This document shows positions 16,018-23,580 of a DNA stretch of 24,708 nt, in pieces. Origin of the DNA: UBA7803 sp041686955 (GTDB lineage: Bacteria; Pseudomonadota; Gammaproteobacteria; Pseudomonadales; Azotimanducaceae); assembly GCA_041686955.1 (NCBI GenBank), contig JAWLCV010000058.1, positions 1 through 24,708 of the forward strand. The letters run 5' to 3'. The position numbers were made by a program, and so were the translations under genes. The notes beneath the pieces are model-generated. The model had not been told where the DNA came from, made no database searches, and saw nothing but the letters and a program-made list of their open reading frames with translations. How positions within the stretch are numbered: position 1 is the stretch's first letter; each line of letters opens with the position of its first letter.

Positions 16018-16041
16018 AAGAGCCTGCATCTGCAGGCTCTT
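16018..16041 (-). terminator. Terminator-like hairpin after the PuuD-like gene
   Basis: An 11-bp perfect inverted repeat, AAGAGCCTGCA at 16018-16028 and its complement at 16031-16041, has only a 2-base centre, so the outer pairs would form the actual stem. It lies 26 bases after the stop of the PuuD-like gene and is followed on the minus strand by a short T run (TTTCATC). This fits a rho-independent terminator with a weak U tract. Confidence 0.55.
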
Positions 16042-16066
16042 CTCTGACAACGACCGCGGGAAAAGG

Positions 16067-16720
16067 TTACAGCAGCCCGAGCGCCGCCCACAGCACGGCG
16101 GTGAGCACCAGGCCGCTGGTGATGACGCCGCGCACCGTGGTCATGGGTCCCTGCTTGCCGACGATGGCGTTCAGCTCCAGGGCGAGGACGATGACCAGGG
16201 CAACCACCAGGGCGGTGGTGTTGCCGTCCAGGCCGCCGTGGGAGAAGTGGGCGCTCGAGCCCATGAAGAAGAGCATGGGAACGGAGAACAGCGTGTTCGT
16301 CCGCGACGCCAGCGCCGCCTTGGGCGCCGCAGCCGCCGCCTCCGGCAGCGCCTCGCCACCCGCCTTCAACTGCTCGTTGGAGGCGATGACGATCTTCTGG
16401 TTGGGCCAGATGATGAGCCAGACGTTCAGGAACATCAGGGTGCCGAGGACGGCGCCCACGGTGATGTCCACCGTCACCCCCGCGCCGCGGATGCCGAGCA
16501 TGATGACGCCGGTAAGGAAGGTGAACATGGCGCCCCAGCGAAACCACCACAGCGCCCGGGGCACGAGCTTGGTGAAGGCATCGGTGCGCGACGACGCCTC
16601 CGCCTCCTTGAAATACTCGCCCTGCACGAAGTTGAAGTAATACAGCAGGCCGATCCAGGTGATGCCGAACAGGAAGTGGCCCCACCGGGACAGGTAGTCG
16701 ACGACGATCATGGTATCCAT
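16067..16720 (-). CDS. PuuD-like (urate hydroxylase family) membrane protein lacking cytochrome domain
   Basis: A 217-residue integral membrane protein. The N-terminus (VDYLSRWGHFLFGITWIGLLYYFNFVQ) and the later WPNQKIVIA and SSAHFSHGG elements match the membrane part of PuuD-type urate hydroxylases. Those oxidise urate to 5-hydroxyisourate and in Agrobacterium carry a C-terminal cytochrome c. Here the protein ends right after the last helix (VLWAALGLL), so no haem c domain is present. No other purine-degradation gene is nearby, so a role in urate metabolism is uncertain. About five or six helices are visible and conserved histidines (such as H15) lie in or near them. The ATG at 16720 has GGGGAGAG a few bases upstream; the longer open frame beyond it is non-coding. 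Confidence 0.75.
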   Translation of the reverse strand: MDTMIVVDYLSRWGHFLFGITWIGLLYYFNFVQGEYFKEAEASSRTDAFTKLVPRALWWFRWGAMFTFLTGVIMLGIRGAGVTVDITVGAVLGTLMFLNVWLIIWPNQKIVIASNEQLKAGGEALPEAAAAAPKAALASRTNTLFSVPMLFFMGSSAHFSHGGLDGNTTALVVALVIVLALELNAIVGKQGPMTTVRGVITSGLVLTAVLWAALGLL

Positions 16721-16757
16721 AGGAACTCTCCCCACCTGAGTTGTTCGTTGCGCGCCG

Positions 16758-16763
16758 ACTATA
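16758..16763 (-). promoter_or_regulatory. Candidate -10 element for the PuuD-like gene
   Basis: TATAGT on the minus strand would place a transcript start near 16751, giving a leader of about 30 bases with the GGGGAGAG ribosome-binding site. No strong -35 hexamer is seen at 16-18 bases. It lies between the groEL terminator and the gene, where a promoter is expected. Confidence 0.35.
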
Positions 16764-16814
16764 GCGAATGCTTCTTGACAAATCACCCTTGGGGCCTCGT
16801 CCGGCGCACCAACG

Positions 16815-16840
16815 AAAAACCCCGCCACGAGGGCGGGGTT
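16815..16840 (-). terminator. Rho-independent terminator of groES-groEL
   Basis: A 9-bp GC-rich stem (AACCCCGCC at 16818-16826 pairing with GGCGGGGTT at 16832-16840) with a 5-base loop. On the minus strand it is followed directly by a run of T (TTTTTCGTT). It lies 65 bases after the groEL stop. The stem, loop and U tract are all canonical. Confidence 0.9.
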
Positions 16841-16904
16841 CGTTCGCAGCGATGCACCGGCAGGGTCCGCCAACCTGGCAGGACCGCTGCCGGTGCGGGG
16901 CGGC

Positions 16905-18539
<1,635 letters not shown>

Positions 18540-18569
18540 CTAGATATTCCTCTTTCTCGTCTTGCTCAG

Positions 18570-18860
18570 TTAGCCTTCGAGCACACCGAAGATTTCGCTC
18601 TCGCTCAGCACCAGCAGCTCTTCGCCGTCCACCTTCACGGTGCTGCCTGCGTACTGCCCGAAGAGCACCTTGTCCCCCACTTTGACGTCCAGCGCGCGGA
18701 CGTCGCCGTTTTCCAGGGTCTTGCCCGGGCCGACAGCCAGGATTTCCCCTTGGGAGGGCTTCTCGGCCGCGGAATCGGGCAACACGATGCCACCGGCGGT
18801 TTTGGTCTCTTCTTCCAACCGGCGCACGACGACGCGATCGTGTAGAGGTCGAATTTTCAT
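18570..18860 (-). CDS. groES: Co-chaperonin GroES (10 kDa)
   Basis: The 96-residue lid of the GroEL chamber. MKIRPLHDRVVVRRLEEETKT, the mobile loop TAGGIVLPDSAAEKPSQG (19-36), VGDKVLFGQYAG and the closing segment SESEIFGVLEG are all conserved. It is the first gene of the groES-groEL operon. The leader contains a perfect CIRCE operator, and an apparent sigma-70-type promoter lies upstream, so heat-shock induction by relief of HrcA repression is expected. Confidence 0.99.
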   Translation of the reverse strand: MKIRPLHDRVVVRRLEEETKTAGGIVLPDSAAEKPSQGEILAVGPGKTLENGDVRALDVKVGDKVLFGQYAGSTVKVDGEELLVLSESEIFGVLEG

Positions 18861-18912
18861 TACCTACTGATCTCCCAGTTAAATCCCTTAAGGGTTTTGC
18901 CAACACCCATTG

Positions 18913-18939
18913 TTAGCACTCTCGGATCGAGAGTGCTAA
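18913..18939 (-). promoter_or_regulatory. CIRCE operator (HrcA binding site) upstream of groES
   Basis: TTAGCACTC-N9-GAGTGCTAA matches the CIRCE consensus at all 18 arm positions with the canonical 9-base spacer. It lies 53 bases before the groES start codon and just downstream of the predicted transcription start, the usual place for HrcA repression. The hrcA gene itself is not in the window. Confidence 0.97.
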
Positions 18940-18952
18940 TCCGAGGCCCGCT

Positions 18953-18980
18953 ATGATAGTCGCGGCCACCGGAGTTTCAA
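18953..18980 (-). promoter_or_regulatory. groES-groEL promoter (sigma-70-like)
   Basis: On the minus strand, TTGAAA (18980-18975) and TATCAT (18958-18953) are separated by 16 bases. This resembles a vegetative promoter with a start near 18946, placing CIRCE at the beginning of the transcript. The -35 is preceded by C, so CTTGAAA also matches a sigma-32 -35, but no CCCCAT-type -10 follows at 13-14 bases. Vegetative control plus CIRCE is the simplest reading. Confidence 0.65.
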
Positions 18981-19024
18981 GCCGCGCTGACCGCCCTCGG
19001 GCTGCCCGCGGACGCTTTCAGCGA

Positions 19025-19051
19025 ACGCGGAGGGCAAAACGCCCTCCGCGT
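19025..19051 (-). terminator. GC-rich hairpin after fxsA, possible terminator
   Basis: An 11-bp perfect stem (ACGCGGAGGGC at 19025-19035 pairing with GCCCTCCGCGT at 19041-19051) has a 5-base loop of AAAAC. It lies 55 bases after the fxsA stop and before the groES promoter. No good U tract follows on either strand, so termination is plausible but not certain. Confidence 0.5.
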
Positions 19052-19105
19052 CTGCACAATGGGGCCGGCTAACGGGATTTCAAGAGGAGGCGTGGCGCAC
19101 CGGCG

Positions 19106-19573
19106 TCACGGCAGGCGCCGGGGCCGGTCTCCGCGCGGGTGGCGGTCGCCGTCCGCCCCGTCCGGGTCTTCCCGGGACTCGAACTCGCCTTCGATGACGT
19201 CGCCGCCGGGGCCGCCGCCCGCGCTGGGCGGCTCCGGCAGCATCCGGGCGGCCACCGCCGCCCGCACCGGCGGCAGCAACAGCAGGAATCCGATGGTATC
19301 GCTCACGAAACCCGGCAACAGCAGCAGGGCGCCGGCCATGGCCAGCAGCAGGCCTTCCGCCACCTCGCGGGCGGGCAGTTGTCCGCGCTCCAGCCGCGCC
19401 ATGCCCCGGGTCAGGGTGGCCAGCCCCTGACGGCGCAGCAGCGCCACTCCGGCGACCGCCGTGACCAGCACCAGCACCACGGTGAGCCCGGCGCCGACGT
19501 AGCCGGCGACCCGGAACAGCAGGTACATTTCCACGATGGGGGCGAGAAACAGAACCAATGGCCAGAAACCCAT
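19106..19573 (-). CDS. fxsA: FxsA-family membrane protein
   Basis: A 155-residue inner-membrane protein. In E. coli, FxsA overproduction relieves exclusion of phage T7 by the F plasmid; its normal role is unclear. The N-terminus (LVLFLAPIVEMYLLFRVAGYVGAG) carries the family pattern of an acidic residue within the first helix. A second helix (LTVVLVLVTAVAGVALLRRQG) follows, then an amphipathic part and the LLLPGFVSDTIGFLLLLPP segment, and finally a hydrophilic tail with PGG and acidic residues. The gene lies just upstream of groES-groEL, as in E. coli, which supports the assignment. The ATG at 19573 overlaps the start codon of the divergent ATL gene. Confidence 0.88.
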   Translation of the reverse strand: MGFWPLVLFLAPIVEMYLLFRVAGYVGAGLTVVLVLVTAVAGVALLRRQGLATLTRGMARLERGQLPAREVAEGLLLAMAGALLLLPGFVSDTIGFLLLLPPVRAAVAARMLPEPPSAGGGPGGDVIEGEFESREDPDGADGDRHPRGDRPRRLP

Positions 19574-19949
19574 GACCGGGGACTCGTCGCGGCGGGCCGC
19601 CCAATCTGCGAGGTCAGGGCGCCCAAGTCAAACGCCCGCCGCCGAAGAACCTTTTGGACCGGAGGCACGCATCTGGCAGACGGTGGCGGCCATCCCCCGG
19701 GGCCGGGTGGCCACCTACGGTCAGATCGCCCGGCTCGCGGGCATGCCGAGCCATGCCCGCTACGTGGGCCGCACCCTGAGCCGCCTGCCCGCCGGCAGCC
19801 GTCTGCCCTGGCACCGGGTGCTGAACGCCAGCCTCAGGATCTCGCTGCGGGACGACCGCGCCATGCGCGAGCAGCGGCGGCGCCTGGAGCGGGAAGGGGT
19901 GACCTTCGTCGGACCGCGCGTGGCCCGCGTGCATCTGTGGCAACCCTGA
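19572..19949 (+). CDS. Alkyltransferase-like (ATL) DNA repair protein
   Basis: A 125-residue member of the MGMT/Ada C-terminal family. ARIWQTVAAIPRGRVATYGQIARLAG is the helix-turn-helix region, with the tyrosine of the TYG motif. The active-site motif PCHRV is PWHRV here (79-83), with Trp80 in place of the alkyl-accepting Cys. That replacement defines ATL proteins, which bind O6-alkylguanine and signal to nucleotide excision repair instead of removing the alkyl group. The only in-frame ATG between the domain and the longer open frame is at 19572. Its codon overlaps the ATG of fxsA on the other strand. An upstream in-frame ATG at 19536 is less likely because it would extend further into fxsA. 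Confidence 0.88.
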   Translation: MTGDSSRRAAQSARSGRPSQTPAAEEPFGPEARIWQTVAAIPRGRVATYGQIARLAGMPSHARYVGRTLSRLPAGSRLPWHRVLNASLRISLRDDRAMREQRRRLEREGVTFVGPRVARVHLWQP

Positions 19950-19967
19950 CTGGCGTACACTGCGCGG

Positions 19968-21458
19968 ATGAGCGAACGCCTCGCCAACGGTCCAGCCACG
20001 CCCCCCTCGTCAGCGGCGCCCGTCGGCGCAGACGCCGCTGACGGCGCCGACGGCGGCCGAAGCTGGCGCGAGGCCTGGCGCGTTTACGCCAACCCGCGCA
20101 TCGCCGCCATGCTCTGCCTCGGCTTCTCCGCCGGGCTGCCGTTCCTGCTGGTGTTCTCCACCCTGTCGGCGTGGCTCACCGAGGCCGGCACCTCACGCAC
20201 CGCAATCGGCCTGTTCAGCTGGGTGGGCATCACCTATTCCATCAAGGTGCTGTGGTCACCCGTGGTGGACCGACTGGCGCTGCCGCTCCTGCACCGGCTG
20301 CTGGGCCGGCGCCGCGGCTGGATCCTGCTGGCGCAGATCACCATCGCCGCCGGGCTCCTGGGCATGGCCCACACCGACCCCGCGGTGGAGCTCGGCCGCC
20401 TGGCCGTGTTCGCCGTGCTCGTGGCGTTCGGCGCCGCCACCCAGGACATCGCCATCGACGCCTGGCGCATCGAGGCGGCACCGCCGGAACGGCAGGCGGC
20501 CATGGCCGCCACCTACGTCTTCGGCTATCGGATCGCCCTGCTGGTGGCCGGCGCCGGGGCGCTGCACATCGCCACCTATCTTTCCTGGACCGGCGTCTAC
20601 GTCTGCATGGCGGCGCTGACGGGGGTCGGCATGCTCGCCGTGCTGGCGAGCCGGGAGCCGAAGTCCGGCGTGCCGCGCCAGACGGTGTTCCTGGAATCCC
20701 GGGTGCAGGCGTTCATGACCCGGAACGCCCACCTGCCCGGCCCGCTGCGTCACGCCCTCGGTTGGCTCATCGGCGCCGTGGTGTGCCCGTTCGTGGACTT
20801 CTTCGCGCGCAACGGCCGCCTCGCTCTGGTGATCCTGGCGTTCATCGGCCTGTATCGGGTCACGGACATCACCATGGGGGTCATGGCCAACCCCTTCTAT
20901 CTCGACCTGGGCTTCACCAAGGCCGAGATCGCCAACGTCAGCGGCATCTACGGCGTAGCCATGACCATCCTGGGCGGTGCCCTGGGCGGGGTGCTGGTGC
21001 CCCGGGTCGGGGTGATGCGGGTGCTGCTGGCCGGCGCGGTGCTGGCTGCGGTCACCAACCTGCTGTTCGCGGCCCTCGCGCTCCTGGGGCCGAAACTGTG
21101 GATGCTGATGGTCACCATCAGCGCCGACAATCTCGCCGGGGGCGTGGCCATCTCGGCCTTCATCGCCTACCTCTCCGGGCTCACCAACACCGCCTACACC
21201 GCCACCCAGTACGCGCTGTTCAGCTCGCTGATGACCCTCCCCGGGAAGGTGATCGGCGGCGCAGCGGGAGCCGTGGTGGATGCGGTGGGGTATCCGTGGT
21301 TCTTCGTCTACTCCTGCGCCATCGGCCTGCCCGCCATGGCCCTGGTGGTCTACCTCATGCGGCGGGGGCCGGCACTGGAGGAGGCGGAGGGCGTTGCTCC
21401 GGCCACGGCGCCGGCCGCGCCGGGGGCATCCACCGGGGTCAGTCGCGCAGGTTCTTGA
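19968..21458 (+). CDS. ampG: AmpG-family MFS transporter (muropeptide permease-like)
   Basis: A 496-residue major facilitator protein. After a soluble N-terminus of about 35 residues, the pattern LCLGFSAGLPFLLVFSTLSAWLTEAG and the later WSPVVDR, RRRGWILLAQ and GAATQDIAIDAWRIE elements match AmpG. That transporter imports anhydro-muropeptides for recycling and, where AmpC is regulated, influences beta-lactamase induction. At least twelve membrane helices are visible. A TACACT at 19956-19961 could act as a -10 just before the ATG, which would make the transcript nearly leaderless; this is speculative. The last 20 bases overlap the convergent yajQ-family gene. Confidence 0.9.
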   Translation: MSERLANGPATPPSSAAPVGADAADGADGGRSWREAWRVYANPRIAAMLCLGFSAGLPFLLVFSTLSAWLTEAGTSRTAIGLFSWVGITYSIKVLWSPVVDRLALPLLHRLLGRRRGWILLAQITIAAGLLGMAHTDPAVELGRLAVFAVLVAFGAATQDIAIDAWRIEAAPPERQAAMAATYVFGYRIALLVAGAGALHIATYLSWTGVYVCMAALTGVGMLAVLASREPKSGVPRQTVFLESRVQAFMTRNAHLPGPLRHALGWLIGAVVCPFVDFFARNGRLALVILAFIGLYRVTDITMGVMANPFYLDLGFTKAEIANVSGIYGVAMTILGGALGGVLVPRVGVMRVLLAGAVLAAVTNLLFAALALLGPKLWMLMVTISADNLAGGVAISAFIAYLSGLTNTAYTATQYALFSSLMTLPGKVIGGAAGAVVDAVGYPWFFVYSCAIGLPAMALVVYLMRRGPALEEAEGVAPATAPAAPGASTGVSRAGS

Positions 21459-21921
21459 AGTTCAGGGGGGCCTCGAGCTCCGCCTTCTTGAGCAGCGCCA
21501 TCACCTCCTGCAGGTCGTCGCGCTTCTTGCCGGTGACCCGCACCTGGTCCCCCTGAACCTGGGACTGCACCTTGAGCTTCGAGTCCTTGATGAGCTTGAC
21601 GATCTTCTTGGCGTCGTCCCGGCCGATGCCCTGCTTCAGGCCGAAGCTCTGGCGCTTCTGCTTGCCGGCCGCTTCCACCTTGCCGGGATCCAGCGCTCGC
21701 ACATCCACGTCGCGGCGAATGAGCTTGTCCTTGAGGATGGCCACCATCTGCTCGAGCTGAAACTCTTCCTGGGCGTGCAGCCGGATCTGCTCGTCGGCCA
21801 GCTCGAACCCGGCGTCCACGTTCTTGAAATCGAAGCGGGTGGAAAGCTCCCGCGACGCCTGATCCACGGCGTTGCGTACCTCCTGCATGTCCACCTCGGA
21901 CACCACGTCGAATGACGGCAT
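21439..21921 (-). CDS. yajQ: YajQ-family nucleotide-binding protein
   Basis: A 160-residue protein close to the 163 residues of E. coli YajQ. Visible family features are PSFDVVSEVDMQEVRNAVDQ, RFDFKNVDAGFEL, the QIRLHAQEEFQLEQM segment, SFGLKQGIGRDDAKKIVKLIKDSKLKVQ and QGDQVRVTGKKRDDLQEVM. The fold is two ferredoxin-like repeats. Some homologues bind c-di-GMP and affect virulence or transcription; others have been linked to tRNA or nucleotide binding, so the role is uncertain. The ATG at 21921 has AGGAGA 8 bases upstream and matches the family start, so the longer open frame from 21954 was not used. Confidence 0.95.
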   Translation of the reverse strand: MPSFDVVSEVDMQEVRNAVDQASRELSTRFDFKNVDAGFELADEQIRLHAQEEFQLEQMVAILKDKLIRRDVDVRALDPGKVEAAGKQKRQSFGLKQGIGRDDAKKIVKLIKDSKLKVQSQVQGDQVRVTGKKRDDLQEVMALLKKAELEAPLNFKNLRD

Positions 21922-22020
21922 GATGGATCTCCTGGTTCCCGGAAAGCGTGTCACAGGTCAGATTAAATCCCGGAACACGTGCTAGACTCGGCCAGTTCCG
22001 GGAGGACCTCGTTAACTTAC

Positions 22021-23007
22021 ATGGCGCACGACGACATTCCAATCCTGGTGGTGGACGACGCCAAGTTCTCGAGCGCCATCATCGCCAAAGCGCTGCGCAG
22101 CGGGGGATTCCAGAACGTTCGCTTCACCAACAATCCACTTCAGGCGCTCCGCTCGCTGGAAAAGCGGCCCGCCCAGATCCTCATCGCCGACTGGATGATG
22201 CCGTCCATCGACGGGCTCGAGCTCACCCGCCGGGTGAAGCGGCTGGACGAGAGCGCCGAGCACTTCACCTACGTCATGCTGCTCACTGCCCGGGACGACT
22301 TCGAGGCCATGGAGCGGGCCTTCGAGGTGGGGGTGGACGACTTTCTCAACAAGGCGAACCTGCGCTCGCAGCTTCTGCCCCGGGTGGTGGCGGCACGGCG
22401 GCTGGCGGCCCGGCACAACGAGCTGCTCAGGGCCAACCGGCTGCTGCGCAAGAAGCTGAAGGAGCTGCACACCACCGACCTGGTGGATCCGGTCACCGGC
22501 CTCGGCAACATGAAGTTCACCCTGGAGCGCATCGGCGACGCCACCCGCCAGGCGGACGCGCGCGGCGGCGCCGCCTGCCTGCTGCTGGTGGGCATCAGCA
22601 ATCTCGACGTCATCCGCGAGCAGTACGATCCCGCGGTGGTGGACGAGCTCATGTCCGGCATCGGCGCGAAGCTGCGCCAGCTCGTGCGCCCGCTGGACCT
22701 GGTCACCCGGCCGGAGCCCAGCATGTTCGCGGTGATCACCCTGCAACCGAGCCTGGACGTGTGCACCTCGTCCAGTTTCCGCCGCATCTTCGACAACCTG
22801 TACATGCATGCCTTCAAGACCAGCGAAGGCTACATTCCGGTGGTGGTGGGGGTCTCCATCTCGGCCGCCGACGCGTCAACCGGATTCCCGGCCGCCAAGC
22901 CGTTCATGCATCACGCCTATCACGGCCTGACCCGGTCCTTTGACACCGGGCTGATCACGGTGCAAGCCTACGACGCCCGTGAGCTGTCCGAGTCCGCCGC
23001 CTCATGA
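22021..23007 (+). CDS. Response regulator with degenerate GGDEF domain
   Basis: A 328-residue protein. The receiver (6-128) has D12-D13, phospho-acceptor D57 in IADWMMPSIDGLEL, T89 and K111, so it should be phosphorylated. A helical linker (130-150) leads to a GGDEF-like domain: TTDLVDPVTGLGNMKF at 151-166 is the usual entry motif. At the active site the family reads DLVxRYGGDEFAV, whereas this protein reads DLVTRPEPSMFAV, so the GGDEF signature is replaced by EPSMF (232-236). It is unlikely to make c-di-GMP and more likely acts through binding or dimerisation. The ATG at 22021 has a GGAGG 15 bases upstream, farther than usual, and an in-frame GTG at 21979 is the alternative start. The stop overlaps the next gene (ATGA). 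Confidence 0.87.
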   Translation: MAHDDIPILVVDDAKFSSAIIAKALRSGGFQNVRFTNNPLQALRSLEKRPAQILIADWMMPSIDGLELTRRVKRLDESAEHFTYVMLLTARDDFEAMERAFEVGVDDFLNKANLRSQLLPRVVAARRLAARHNELLRANRLLRKKLKELHTTDLVDPVTGLGNMKFTLERIGDATRQADARGGAACLLLVGISNLDVIREQYDPAVVDELMSGIGAKLRQLVRPLDLVTRPEPSMFAVITLQPSLDVCTSSSFRRIFDNLYMHAFKTSEGYIPVVVGVSISAADASTGFPAAKPFMHHAYHGLTRSFDTGLITVQAYDARELSESAAS

Positions 23008-23576
23008 AGCACCGCATCACCCGCGTCACCACCCGCACCGGAGACACCGGCCGCACCTCGCTCGCCGACGGCACCCGGCTCGCCAAGACCGACCCCGTGC
23101 TCGACGCCATCGGCGCCGTGGACGAGCTGAACAGCTTCGTGGGGGTGCTCGTCACCGAGCTGCCGCCGGAGAGCCCGTACACCGGCCTGTGCCAGCAGAT
23201 TCAGCAGGAGCTGTTCGACCTGGGGGCGAACCTGGCCACCCGGGGCCGCACCCCGCCGCCCGCCATGGACGGCCTGGAGCGGGCGGTGGCGGAGCTGAAC
23301 GCCACCTTGCCGCCGCTCACCGAGTTCGTCCTCCCCGGCGGCACCCGGGCCGCTGCGGCGGCCCACGTCTGCCGCGCCGTATGCCGGCGTGCCGAGCGAA
23401 CGGTGTGGGTCCTGGTGGATCCGGCAGCGGCGGACGATCCGGCCGCGAGCGATGACACCGCCGGCGATGGCGCCGCCCCGTGCGCTCAGTACCTGAACCG
23501 GCTGAGCGACCTGTTCTTCGTGCTGGCGCGCGCCTGCAACGCCGGGCACGACGAGCCGCAGTGGCGCGGCGTCTGA
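23004..23576 (+). CDS. PduO-type cob(I)alamin adenosyltransferase
   Basis: A 190-residue enzyme that adenosylates cob(I)alamin or corrinoids with ATP to form adenosylcobalamin. The ATP-binding motif TRTGDTGRTSL (10-20) is intact, as are AVDELNSFVG (38-47), FVLPGG (108-113), the helix RAVCRRAER (124-132) and YLNRLSD (163-169). An Ala/Asp-rich loop (about 138-158) interrupts the C-terminal half, where most family members have a shorter linker. The ATG lies in the stop of the response regulator gene (ATGA). No cobalamin biosynthesis gene is nearby, so it may serve salvage. The gene stops four bases from the convergent E2 gene. Confidence 0.93.
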   Translation: MKHRITRVTTRTGDTGRTSLADGTRLAKTDPVLDAIGAVDELNSFVGVLVTELPPESPYTGLCQQIQQELFDLGANLATRGRTPPPAMDGLERAVAELNATLPPLTEFVLPGGTRAAAAAHVCRAVCRRAERTVWVLVDPAAADDPAASDDTAGDGAAPCAQYLNRLSDLFFVLARACNAGHDEPQWRGV

Positions 23577-23580
23577 GGGA

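Noticed and set aside
16774..16779. TTGACA on the plus strand as a -35 element
   Set aside because: There is no matching -10 and no plus-strand gene follows before 19572.
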